NCBI RefSeq assembly: GCF_016587415.1
Contig: NZ_BNJI01000001.1
Location: 1,961,501-2,025,500, forward strand
Direction: 5' to 3'
Length of the DNA: 64,000 bases
Origin: Ktedonobacter sp. SOSP1-85
GTDB lineage: Bacteria > Chloroflexota > Ktedonobacteria > Ktedonobacterales > Ktedonobacteraceae
Part shown: positions 8,226 through 17,110 of the stretch, piece by piece
Numbering within the stretch: position 1 is the first letter of the stretch
Layout of the letters: the number at the start of each line of letters is the position of its first letter
The notes under the pieces: generated by a model
Databases searched by the model: none
What the model saw: only the letters and a program-made list of their open reading frames with translations
What the model was told of the DNA's origin: nothing
Position numbers and translations under genes: made by a program

Positions 8226-10058
8226 ATGAAATCATCTCAGGTGCAGCGCCAGGGAGGCATCGATCCATCCATATTGCTTCTCCTGGCACTCGGAGGCTTT
8301 CTCGTTTTCCCCTGTGTTTTTGCCGCGTTCCTGGCTCGCCGGCTTCCGCGCAAAATGGCTGGGCAGCGTCTACTCTGGCTGAGCCTGGCTGCCCTCGGTG
8401 CTTTGAGCGCAGGCGGGTTTCTCCTCCTGGCTCATCCTTGGAGCGCAGTGCAGGAGCAACTTCTCACGTTGTCTCGCGAAATCATTCACGAGGCAAAGGC
8501 GACGACCTGGAATGTCTCCCGGCTATGGAGAGATATCTGGCCATTCTGGGGAGAAAGTCTCCCCTTTGCGCCGCTCGCTGCCTGTCTCTCACACCTGCTA
8601 GCACCACAGAGCGCTCGCGAACGCCTGCTCGCTGCCGAAGCTGAACGCACCCAGGCGCTGGCCGCAACCAGCAAACGTGCGCATCGACGAGCCAAGCGAG
8701 GAGATATACCAGATCAGATTGAGCAGCACATTGTCATCGGTCTGGCCATTGGAGCAGGCTTGCCCAGTTGGGTGAAAAAGCACTTCGCCATCTTTCCCAT
8801 CAACGAACTGGGCCAGCATGGCGTGGTTATTGGGAACAGCGGGAGTGGCAAAAGTACCTTCCTGTTGCGCTTGGCTGTGCTCATTGCACGCATCCTTCGC
8901 TGGCAGGTGATTATGATCGACGGCAAAGGAGACGAAGATGCTGGATCTGACTTTGTGGCAGCCATGAAGCACGCAGGCATTCAGCGCGTCAAATTGTTTC
9001 CTGTTGAACCATATAACGGCTGGGTTGGGACATCGAAAGCGATCTTGAGCCGTTTACTGGCAGTCGAAGAGTTTAGTGATACGCACTATCGCGCCATCGC
9101 AGAAAACCTCTTGCGCCTGGCGCTGACGGCACCAGGAAAGCCGGTGAAAACTAGTGCAGAACTCCTGGCCCGTTTAAATCTCACAAATGAATACCTCCTG
9201 GGTCTCTATGCTGGGCATGCCGAAGAAGCAACCTATCTGGAATACCTTGGGAAGAAAGATCCGTTGGGCGTCTATAACCGCTATGCAGCTTTACTCAGCA
9301 CTCTAGATGGACAACTCGATGGCACCTGGTCCTATGACGACGTTGACGCTGCCTACATTTCCCTGGATGGTCTCGCGCTTTCTGGAATTGTTTCTGGCCT
9401 GGCTCGTTACTTTGTCGAAGATTTTGCCAATTATGCAGGCCAACGCAAGCCAAAAGAGCGCCGCGTGCTCTTCATCTTTGACGATTTAGGTGCGGTTGAT
9501 GCCAACCTGACCAATATGTTTGAACGGGTGCGCGCTCGCGGAGTCAGCGTCTTTGTATCAGGCCAGAGCGATCGCAGCATCGCCTACCGGGGATTGCTCC
9601 ACAATGCCGAGCGTATTCTGGACTCCGCTACGACGATTATCCTGCACGCGTGCAGCCATCCACACGAGATTCTTGCTCGCGCAGGGACAAATATCATTGC
9701 CGAAGAGTCATCGCAGGTCTCTGGAGAGGAAGAAACTGGGCAAGGCTCTCTCCGTTTAAAAGAAGTCCTCAACGTCCATCCCAACGACGTGATGCAATTG
9801 CCCGTAGGTGAAGCCTATATGATCGCGCATGGAAAAGCGCAACGGGTACGTGTCGTTCCCATTGCGCTAAATCCGCAAGCTCAAGTGAGCTATTCAGCTT
9901 TATCCGGTTCATCCCATTCAGTTCCTCTCGCGACAAACCATGCATCAAGTCTTATACCTATGACCGGTCCTCATGAAGAGAGTATAGCTACTCCAATGAG
10001 ATCAAAAGGATCATCGAATGTGGTCAAAGATGAGCAAGACGATGATCTCTTGCAGTAA
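8226..10058 (+). CDS. FtsK/TraG-type membrane ATPase (DNA transfer coupling protein-like)
   Basis: The 610-residue protein has two N-terminal membrane segments (about 14-37 and 48-69), a basic linker, and a RecA-like motor with Walker A GNSGSGKS (203-210), an IDGKGDED strand after it and Walker B LFIFDDLG near 414-421. VFVSGQSD (about 440-447) resembles the sensor region of conjugative coupling proteins (VirD4/TraG/TraD). The C-terminal 60 residues look disordered. Such ATPases sit at the inner membrane and pump DNA to recipient cells. Start at ATG 8226 with GAGGGAGGAA upstream. No relaxase or T4SS channel genes are visible in the window, so transfer may use a single-protein FtsK/TraB-like route or depend on other loci. 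Confidence 0.8.
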   Translation: MKSSQVQRQGGIDPSILLLLALGGFLVFPCVFAAFLARRLPRKMAGQRLLWLSLAALGALSAGGFLLLAHPWSAVQEQLLTLSREIIHEAKATTWNVSRLWRDIWPFWGESLPFAPLAACLSHLLAPQSARERLLAAEAERTQALAATSKRAHRRAKRGDIPDQIEQHIVIGLAIGAGLPSWVKKHFAIFPINELGQHGVVIGNSGSGKSTFLLRLAVLIARILRWQVIMIDGKGDEDAGSDFVAAMKHAGIQRVKLFPVEPYNGWVGTSKAILSRLLAVEEFSDTHYRAIAENLLRLALTAPGKPVKTSAELLARLNLTNEYLLGLYAGHAEEATYLEYLGKKDPLGVYNRYAALLSTLDGQLDGTWSYDDVDAAYISLDGLALSGIVSGLARYFVEDFANYAGQRKPKERRVLFIFDDLGAVDANLTNMFERVRARGVSVFVSGQSDRSIAYRGLLHNAERILDSATTIILHACSHPHEILARAGTNIIAEESSQVSGEEETGQGSLRLKEVLNVHPNDVMQLPVGEAYMIAHGKAQRVRVVPIALNPQAQVSYSALSGSSHSVPLATNHASSLIPMTGPHEESIATPMRSKGSSNVVKDEQDDDLLQ

Positions 10059-10120
10059 CACGATGAGTGTCTATCTGGTTGGTTCTCACTCAACCAGCCA
10101 GGGAAAGGAGTAAAAAGGAC

Positions 10121-10942
10121 ATGTTAAGCGCAGTCAATGAGCCAGGCGAAACGGTGATGGCCTGGGAAGCCACCAGAGAAGATGGCCCCTTTTTCTGTCC
10201 AGAATGTGATGAGGAAGTGATTCTCAAAAAAGGTTCCATCGTTCTTCCTCACTTTGCCCATTACCCGGAGGCGTCCTGCTCGTATGGAACTGGCGAGAGT
10301 GAGCAACATCGCCGAGCAAAATATGAGATCTACGAGGCTCTGCGTGTTCATCCATCCGTCAGTCATCTCGAAGTGGAGCGCTATCTGACGGAGGTTCGCC
10401 CTGATGTCAGTTTCCTCTGGCAGAGGAGATTGAGGGTGGCCATTGAGATGCAAATCAGTGCCATCTCCCCAGCTGAGATTGCACACCGAACACGCTGTTA
10501 TGCCGCAAAAAACATCTGGGTGTTGTGGACAACTCCTTATCACAACAATATTAGCGGCTTGACGCCCTATAATACGCGGGTTTGGGAACGTTACCTGCAC
10601 GCGCTTTACTTTGGCACAGTGTACTACTGGCTAGGTGGCATACAGTTGCTTCCGGTCCACTTTGAATCCTACATCCAGGATAGCACACTGGAGCAGTACT
10701 ATGACAAAGACGAAAAGAAGGAAAAGCTGCGGTTAAAGCACATCTATTCTCCTGTGCTCCGCAATCTGGATCTGGGTAAAAAGGTGGCCATTACAGACTT
10801 ACAACCCGTCAAACGCAAAGCAGTGCATTTGGGTAAGCTCGACTTACCTGACGCACAACTCTGGAGCATTCAGGGCAGTCAAGGCAAGCACCCGAAGGAC
10901 GTATTGCCCACACCGAAGAGAAAAACAGAAGGAGGGCATTAA
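10121..10942 (+). CDS. CoiA-like competence/nuclease-domain protein
   Basis: A 273-residue protein starting at ATG 10121, chosen over an in-frame upstream ATG at 10067 because GGAAAGGAG lies just upstream. Residues 23-50 contain an N-terminal zinc-binding-like segment (FFCPECDEEVILKKG) and LPHFAHYP, the HFAH motif typical of CoiA. The following part, HRRAKYEIYEAL then VRPDVSFLWQRRLRVAIEMQ, is a PD-(D/E)xK-like nuclease core (RPDV...AIEMQ). CoiA acts in competence and recombination of incoming DNA. Placement after a DNA-pumping ATPase and ahead of a recombinase suggests a role in handling transferred DNA. The stop overlaps the start of the next gene (TAATG). Confidence 0.75.
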   Translation: MLSAVNEPGETVMAWEATREDGPFFCPECDEEVILKKGSIVLPHFAHYPEASCSYGTGESEQHRRAKYEIYEALRVHPSVSHLEVERYLTEVRPDVSFLWQRRLRVAIEMQISAISPAEIAHRTRCYAAKNIWVLWTTPYHNNISGLTPYNTRVWERYLHALYFGTVYYWLGGIQLLPVHFESYIQDSTLEQYYDKDEKKEKLRLKHIYSPVLRNLDLGKKVAITDLQPVKRKAVHLGKLDLPDAQLWSIQGSQGKHPKDVLPTPKRKTEGGH

Positions 10943-11136
10943 TGCTCACAACAAAGCAACCAGTTGACGAGATGCCACTGGACGCCATCGCATTTTGTGA
11001 CCTGTTAGCTCGCATTCTCTATCGTTGTCTCAAAGACCAGGAGGCACGAATGCTTCTTTTTCCTCGCGATTCCGAACATCCTCTGACTCTTTTACCACAA
11101 GAAGAGTATCAGGTTATGTACGAAAAAGCCTTGTAG
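10942..11136 (+). CDS. Small hypothetical protein coupled to coiA-like gene
   Basis: A 64-residue acidic protein whose ATG overlaps the preceding stop codon (TAATG), indicating translational coupling. It contains a helical segment (AIAFCDLLARILYRCLKDQEARMLL, given here only as residues 15-39) and no recognised motif. The position between the CoiA-like gene and the recombinase suggests it belongs to the same mobile module. Function unknown. Confidence 0.55.
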   Translation: MLTTKQPVDEMPLDAIAFCDLLARILYRCLKDQEARMLLFPRDSEHPLTLLPQEEYQVMYEKAL

Positions 11137-11230
11137 CTGGGCCTTCAAACACTGTCCTACTGACAACAGATAGTACTGACGAGCGTGTCACATTGTTAAA
11201 AATGAGTTCTGAGAAGAACAGGAGAAAAAG

Positions 11231-12808
11231 ATGTCCCCACAGCGTGTACCAATACCAATCAAAGGGATTGTCGCCGGCTATGTGCGCCGTTCCAGTGAGA
11301 TGCAAAGCGACAACTATAGTCGCGATGCCCAGATGCGCGGAATCACGCAGCAATGTCAGTCACTTGGCCTGCCATCGCCGACCATCTATGAAGACGATGA
11401 ACTAAGCGCCAGAGGTGAGCAGATTGCTCACCGTCCCGCCTTCAAAAAGTTACTCGAAGACGTTGAGGCCGGGCGTGTGCAAATCGTGATTGTTCACTCC
11501 CTCGACCGCTGGTCGCGCAATGTAATGGTCACGCTCCAGAGCTTTCGTATCCTCGCAGAACACCAAACCGCGTTCCTTTCCTTATCCGAACATATTGACT
11601 ATTCCACTCCTGAAGGGCGACTGCAATTAACGATTCTGGCCGCCTTTGCCGCCTACTTTTCGGATATGCTGGCAAAGCATACGAGCAAAGGGAAAGGGGA
11701 ACGAGCTGCTCAGGGCTTGCCAAATGGAGACATTCCCTTTGGATACAGCTGGACTGGTCCGAAGTCGCCTCCAGAACATGACCCTGAAGAGTTTCCCGGC
11801 CTGCGCATGATTGGTGAGCTTCGGATGCAGGGGAAAACAGCGGAATACATTGCTGATGCTGTCAACGCGGCAGGCTATCGTACTGGTAGTAAACGTTTCG
11901 GTGCCCGGCTCTTTACGATTGATACGATCAACGCGATGATGCGCTGCGAGTTCTATGCTGGATTTGCTCCTGGTGACTCGAGGGGAACCATCGTCTATAA
12001 AGGACAGCGGTTTCCTGGTCAACACCTCGCCGCTTTTACCTTTGAAGAGTGGCAACGTATTCGCACTGGGACCCGCGTCAACTATAAAGCTCCTCATCGT
12101 AGCGAACAGGCTCAGCGGATATACGAGTTTTCAGGTTATATCATCTGCGTGCATTGCGGCTTGAACTTGCGTTGCAGAGGAGCCAGCACCAATGTCAATT
12201 ACGGCTATTACAAAGACATGGCAAAAGCTCGTCAGCTCCCATGCCTGGCTGGAGGGTATCTTCAGGTTCGTACTGATCTGGTCGCTCAACAGTTCGGCGT
12301 CTTGCTACAGAGTTTGCGTCTTCCTCTCTACTGGCGAGATATGGTACGCGAAAAAATACTGGAGACGGCGAAAAAGGCTGGTTTGGATACTGCATCCATC
12401 GAGCGGGAAAAAGAGCGCTTGAAGCTCAAACGAGGCCGTATCTTGAAACAGCACCGCGAGGGATACATTGACGATGAAGAGTTCGGAGGAGAAATAGCAG
12501 CAATAGACCTTACCTTGCGGAGTCTGGAAGCGCCAGAAGTAAACGGCATACGTCTGGAGGATGTAATCGTCGCAGGAGAGCGGCTTCCTGGCATGGCCGC
12601 CTTATGGAGCGTAGCAACGCCAGAAGAACGGCGCGAAATGGTGGCGCTTCTACTAGAACCAGGTGGTCTCCATTATAATGTAGAGAATAAAGAGATTGCA
12701 GCCCTTGTTCCACGTTCCACCTTTCTGCCTACCTTGCGGTTATTAGAAGGCATTATCGCATATGAAGAGACTACAGGGATGCTCATTACATCTCATTGGC
12801 AGTTGTAA
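11231..12808 (+). CDS. Large serine recombinase
   Basis: A 525-residue site-specific recombinase. The N-terminal resolvase domain has AGYVRRSSEMQ with the probable catalytic Ser21 and the arginine cluster HSLDRWSRN near residues 86-94. The recombinase domain follows (GDIPFGYSW, TGSKRFGARLFTIDTINAMM), then a zinc beta-ribbon with CVHCG at about 299-303 and its partner Cys, a coiled-coil segment (EREKERLKLKRGRI) and a C-terminal tail. Such integrases insert and excise phages and integrative elements by serine-mediated double-strand exchange. It closes the plus-strand module that begins with the partition genes, so it is the likely integrase of that element; the attachment sites could not be identified. 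Confidence 0.9.
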   Translation: MSPQRVPIPIKGIVAGYVRRSSEMQSDNYSRDAQMRGITQQCQSLGLPSPTIYEDDELSARGEQIAHRPAFKKLLEDVEAGRVQIVIVHSLDRWSRNVMVTLQSFRILAEHQTAFLSLSEHIDYSTPEGRLQLTILAAFAAYFSDMLAKHTSKGKGERAAQGLPNGDIPFGYSWTGPKSPPEHDPEEFPGLRMIGELRMQGKTAEYIADAVNAAGYRTGSKRFGARLFTIDTINAMMRCEFYAGFAPGDSRGTIVYKGQRFPGQHLAAFTFEEWQRIRTGTRVNYKAPHRSEQAQRIYEFSGYIICVHCGLNLRCRGASTNVNYGYYKDMAKARQLPCLAGGYLQVRTDLVAQQFGVLLQSLRLPLYWRDMVREKILETAKKAGLDTASIEREKERLKLKRGRILKQHREGYIDDEEFGGEIAAIDLTLRSLEAPEVNGIRLEDVIVAGERLPGMAALWSVATPEERREMVALLLEPGGLHYNVENKEIAALVPRSTFLPTLRLLEGIIAYEETTGMLITSHWQL

Positions 12809-13039
12809 CGCAAGACATTTCATTCCTTGGCAACAAAAGAGAAACATCTATAAAAGTGTTAATAACGAACTACAATTGGCTCTTCCAACTTTTGGATACT
12901 GCTGTAAGCTCCTCTACGTCTCATAATAAAGCTGTTGAAAGGCAGAAGAGCGTGTGGAAACACCCCACGGGATGCGCAACGAGTTTTATCTCAGACGTGA
13001 TTTGGCGTGAGGGCTTTCTTCACAATTCTCCCACCTTCA

Positions 13040-13332
13040 TAACGCAGAGGGAGTTTCGATCTCTTGGCGAGCAAAAAGCCAGAGCATTGAACGGGCTTGA
13101 GAAGACCTCCCGGCAGAAAAATGGCATCTCGTTGCGCAACCCGTGGGAAACAGGAACCTCTCCTTCTCGCCAAGCGACAACACGAACCAAATTGATAGCG
13201 GCAGCAATACCAATATGCTGCAAATGGGTTTTGTTAACGCCAATGTAGCGAGAGCGATGCAGATCGAAGACACGAACGCCCTGTGAAATGATGCCCTCAA
13301 TGGCTTGCTGATTGAGCATGCTTTGGATCTCC
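13040..13332 (-). pseudogene. C-terminal scrap of an IS1182/DDE-type transposase
   Basis: Read on the minus strand this gives EGIISQGVRVFDLHRSRYIG then NKTHLQHIGIAAAINLVRV, closely resembling the conserved end of IS1182-type DDE transposases (xxEGTISQGVR...RYxGLxKTHLQHxxxAAAINLVR). Only this end remains: the catalytic domain is absent. It lies between the serine recombinase and the glycosylase gene. Confidence 0.7.
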
Positions 13333-13422
13333 TGGTTGTGGGTGAGAACGATCGCACATCGTACCAATTGAAGAGCCTATTTCTTGATCGAGGCGGAGAG
13401 GACAAAGATGGGGTGATGTGCA

Positions 13423-14073
13423 TTACAGAATTGCCGTTTTGAAATAAATGAGGACCAGGTGGGCCCACCAGACAGGAACACTGTCGTGAGGAAGAGCAAG
13501 CGTGCCATATCCTAACTCCCGTGCCAGTTGGAGATAAGAAGAGGCATGTGTTTGCAGGAGTCCTTCGATGTGCTGACGCATTATTTCATGCGCGATAGGT
13601 CTACGGGGAAGGGAAAGCCCCAAACAAGGGCCAAGCATATCTTTCATTCCTGAATCGACAGGGAAAATACCACAATGATAGCCCTTTGCATAGAGGATGG
13701 CACATTGCGCAACTTTATATCCCGCTCCTTTCACATTGGCCGCGAAATGTTTAATGAGCACATCATTCTTGCTCGCATGCAAAGCCTCCAACGTGAGTTC
13801 GGATTGCTGAAGGAAAGATTGAACTGATCGGAAATAGGTGCATCTGTCGCGAGCAAGGCCGATTGAAGTAACGACTTGCTTAATTTCTTCATCCGGCAGG
13901 ACACACAATTGATCGTATCCAAGTTCGTTGGCTTTTTCTACAACTCCGCGATACGTTGAAATCATATGGTCAGATGGTTCCTGTATGGCACCGTTCTCAT
14001 CTCTTGGGAAGTCATTCCATAAAAACATTGAATTTAAGACGTTCATAAGATAATATAATGTGAAATAAGCCAA
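13423..14073 (-). CDS. HhH-GPD (OGG1-like) DNA glycosylase family protein
   Basis: The 216-residue protein contains a helix-hairpin-helix: VKGAGYKVAQCAILYAKG followed by FPVDSGMKDML at roughly residues 114-145. This parallels the GVGTKVADC...PVDVH arrangement of OGG1, with the catalytic Lys inside GxK and the catalytic Asp of PVD both present. It would remove damaged bases and could nick via the lysine. It is shorter than OGG1 and lacks its N-terminal domain. The N-terminus is uncertain: the 14073 start is TTG, and an in-frame ATG exists at 14046. Neither has a strong ribosome binding site. It is transcribed toward the transposase scrap and away from the NLR locus. Confidence 0.6.
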   Translation of the reverse strand: MAYFTLYYLMNVLNSMFLWNDFPRDENGAIQEPSDHMISTYRGVVEKANELGYDQLCVLPDEEIKQVVTSIGLARDRCTYFRSVQSFLQQSELTLEALHASKNDVLIKHFAANVKGAGYKVAQCAILYAKGYHCGIFPVDSGMKDMLGPCLGLSLPRRPIAHEIMRQHIEGLLQTHASSYLQLARELGYGTLALPHDSVPVWWAHLVLIYFKTAIL

Positions 14074-14245
14074 TCCCCAAAAGTGTTCGTTTGTTTCCTC
14101 CTCCAGATCTTTCCAGCATGCTTAGGAGTGCAGATCATCAGGTGATGTGCAAGCACTTAACCTTCAGAGCTAGAGAGATTGAGGAAGCGGAGACAACGAG
14201 AGCTGCTTTGAACAGCTTATAGAAACTACGAAGGATGAGACAAAT

Positions 14246-14665
14246 ATGGAACCCATAACCACAACGGCGATTCTGGCAGCAGTTGCCTCTGGTGCGATTG
14301 GAGCCTTGAGTGGAGGCGTCACCGAGCTTGGGAAAAAGGCACTCGTCGACAGCTATACGGCCCTGACGGCCCTGCTCAAGAAAAAGTTTGGCGAAAAAGG
14401 GGAGGTGGCCGAGGCCGTGGAGCGGCTGGAGAAGAAGCCTGACTCAGAGGCCAGAAAGGGAGAGGTCAAGGAGATGCTCGCTGAAGTAAAGGCCGATGAG
14501 GACCCCGAGATCCGCCAGGCTGCCCAGGCTGTACTCGATCAGCTGAAGACGTTGCCTGGAGGAGAGCAGCACATTCAGCAGGCCATCGGCAGCTATATTG
14601 CCCAGGCCGACCGGCAGAGCAGCGCCTCAGTGACGATTCACGATTCGCGAGACAAGGACAAGTAG
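14246..14665 (+). CDS. Putative membrane-active effector (Bell-like) with C-terminal amyloid-type motif
   Basis: A 139-residue protein starting at ATG 14246 after AAGGATGAG. The first 30 residues form a small-residue-rich hydrophobic helix (TTAILAAVASGAIGALSGG). A helical, charged middle follows (residues 30-105). The extreme C-terminus carries GSYIAQADRQSSASVTI (residues 115-131). Almost the same motif stands at the N-terminus of the two NB-ARC receptors immediately downstream. This layout (helical pore-type domain plus C-terminal amyloid motif, beside an NLR with a matching N-terminal motif) is that of the Bell-domain effectors described for bacterial amyloid-signalling NLR systems. It is 10 nt upstream of the first receptor, so co-transcribed. 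Membrane activity and amyloid templating are inference. Confidence 0.7.
   Translation: MEPITTTAILAAVASGAIGALSGGVTELGKKALVDSYTALTALLKKKFGEKGEVAEAVERLEKKPDSEARKGEVKEMLAEVKADEDPEIRQAAQAVLDQLKTLPGGEQHIQQAIGSYIAQADRQSSASVTIHDSRDKDK
14588..14638 (+). other. Shared amyloid-type motif, effector copy
   Basis: Codons 115-131 of the effector encode GSYIAQADRQSSASVTI. The receptor copies are GNYIAQANNNSTASVNV (14724-14774) and GSYIAQANNNSTASVNV (17159-17209). The consensus is G-[SN]-YIAQA-x3-S-[ST]-ASV-[NT]-[IV]. The N/Q/S-rich, beta-prone composition suits an amyloid-signalling sequence. Confidence 0.7.
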
Positions 14666-14675
14666 AGAGCAGAAG

Positions 14676-17037
14676 ATGGTAGAGCCACAAAAAGAGCCTC
14701 CTGTGGGGGAACAGACAGCACGGGGCAACTATATCGCGCAGGCAAACAATAACAGCACTGCATCGGTCAATGTCTATGAAGATGTGCGGCCTCGCCCGGT
14801 GAAGCAGGCTGTGCTTGCTGCTGCACGTGAGCAGTTGGCCCAGCTCCCACTGGAGATGCCTCCTGTATCCACGAGCCCCCCTCTTGCTGAGCGCTCTCAC
14901 CTACCAATCTTCAAACCCAATCCCTTCTTTGTTGGTCGTGCATCCGATTTGCAGGCCATTGCGCAGGCCTTGAAAGATGAGGAATGCACAGCAGTCGTGG
15001 TCAGTGGCATGGGCGGCATCGGCAAGACCCAGTTGGCCAGCGAAGTCATCTTTCGCTATGGTGGCTACTTTGCTGGTGGCGTTTTCTGGCTCAATTTCAC
15101 TGATGCCGCTGGCATTCCCAGCGAGATCGCCGCCTGTCGCACTGCTTTGCAGGAGGAGCTGCGCCTGGATCTGCATGCCCTGCCCCTGGAGGAACAGGTC
15201 ACGCACATCCTTGCCGCCTGGCAGAGCGATCTGCCACGCCTGCTGGTCTTCGACAACTGCGCGGAGGAGGCGCTGCTCGCCATCTGGCGCCCACCTCTGG
15301 GCGGCTGCCGCATCCTGGTGACCAGCCGACGAGGCACCTGGGCTCGCGACCTGCATGTGCATCAGCATCCCCTCAGCGATCTGAAGCGTGAAGAAAGCAT
15401 CGAATTGCTGGGCAAGTATCGACCCGATCTCACTACTGAGGAGTGCAACGCCATTGCCGAAGCCGTTGGAGACCTCCCCCTGGCCCTGCACCTGGCAGGC
15501 AACTACCTGGAAGCATATCGTGAGAGCAGGTTGGGAAGTGTCAGCGCCTATCTCAAAGCCTTGAGCAATACCCAGCCACTCCAGCACCCCTCTCTCCAAG
15601 CCGAGGGCAACACCTATACCACGCGCCACATTCAGGATGTGGCACGCACCTTTGCCCTCAGCTACGAACGCCTCGACGCCAATGATTCGGTTGATGCCCT
15701 CGCTCTCAGTCTGTTAGCTCATGCAGCTCATTTCGCGCCTGGGGTTGCCATCCCTCGTGAACTACTGCGGGCAACGGTTGGGCCAGAAGAGGACGACGTG
15801 CTGGAGGATCGCAGTGTCCGAGCCTTCAGGCGCCTGGCAGGGTTAGGGGTACTCGAAACATCACTGGGTGCCGGAGAAGTGAGCTACCGCCTGCACCGTT
15901 TACTCGCAAGCTTCATTCGCCTTCACTCCGAGAGCAGCGCACCAGAGGTACAAGCCACCGTCGAGAGGGTGGTCCAAGACAAAGCAAGACTCCTGAATAG
16001 TACAGGCCTTCCAACTCTTTTACAGCCCCTTGATCCCCATCTGCGCTTCGTCACCAATCAGGCTTTGTCGCGGGAGGATGCGATGGCTGCTGCGCTTTGC
16101 AACACCTTGGGCTCTCACCTGTATGAGATCGGCGCCTATACGGACGCAGTCTCCTACCTGGAACGAGGGCTTGCAATCAGGAAGCAAGTGCTAAGTGAAG
16201 AGCATCCCGATACTGTTACCAGCTACAATAATCTAGCTGAGCTTTATCGAACCCAAGGCCGCTTCCAGGAAGCTGAGCCTCTCTACCGGCAAGCTCTCTC
16301 CATTGCTGAGTACGTCTGGGGCCAGGAGCATCCCGATACCGCTTTCAGCTACAACAATCTGGCTTTGCTGTACCACAACCAAGGTCGTTACGAGTTGGCT
16401 GAGCCTCTCTACCGGCAAGCTCTCTCCATTAACAAACGCGCCTTGGGTCAAAGAGAATCCTTATACCGCTTCCAGCTACAACAATCTGGCTGGACTCTAT
16501 CATGACCAACGCCACTTCCAGGAGGCTGAGCCTCTCTACCAACAAGCCCTCTCCATTCGCGAGCACATTTTGGGTCAGGAGCATCCCGATACCGCTGCCA
16601 GCTACAACAATCTGGCTTTGCTATACCACAACCAAGGTCGTTACGAGCTGGCTGAGCCCCTCTACCGGCAAGCTCTCTCCATTAACAAACGCGCCTTGGG
16701 TCAAGAACATCCCGCTACCGCTCTCAGCTACAACAATCTGGCTGGACTCTATCATGACCAAGGCCGCTTCCAGGAGGCTGAGCCTCTCTACCAACAAGCC
16801 CTCTCCATTGCTGAGCGCGTCTTAGGTCAGGACCATCTCAATACCGCTGCCAGCTACAACAATTTGGCTGGGCTCTACGACACCCAAGGCCGCTTCCAGG
16901 AGGCTGAGCCCCTCTACCGGCAAGCTCTCGTTATCTGCCAGCGAGTACTTGGCGAAAAGCATCCAAGGACGCGCACGATCAAGAAAAACTATGATGCACT
17001 TCGTCGGCAGATGAAAGGGAACGAACCATCCTCTTGA
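14676..17037 (+). pseudogene. NB-ARC-TPR receptor (NLR-like), frameshifted in the TPR region
   Basis: The N-terminus holds the shared motif (residues 17-33), then an NB-ARC ATPase: FVGRASDLQAIAQAL, Walker A SGMGGIGKTQLA (about residues 109-120), Walker B RLLVFDN, RILVTSRR (sensor), GDLPLALHLAGNYL (GLPL motif), and a winged-helix region. A TPR array of 42-residue units begins at 16200. The frame breaks at the AAA run 16450-16452: with one A removed the sequence reads on as ENPYTASSYNNLAGLYHDQ through four more repeats to 17037, about 787 residues in total. As written, the protein stops at 16505. This may be a real mutation, phase variation or a sequencing error. NLR-type STAND ATPases oligomerise after ligand sensing by the repeats and activate an effector, here most likely the adjacent motif-bearing protein. 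Confidence 0.85.
16200..16956 (+). repeat. TPR array of receptor 1 (six 126-bp units)
   Basis: Six tandem 42-codon units of the form EHPDTAxSYNNLAxLY...EAEPLYRQALSI. Units 2 and 4 are nearly identical over most of their length. The one-base insertion lies at the end of unit 2. Confidence 0.85.
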
Positions 17038-17110
17038 AAAGAGCTGATGACACAGCACGCCTTGGTGACCATTCATGATCCATGAGAGAAAGAGACGTAG
17101 GGAGTGAGCC

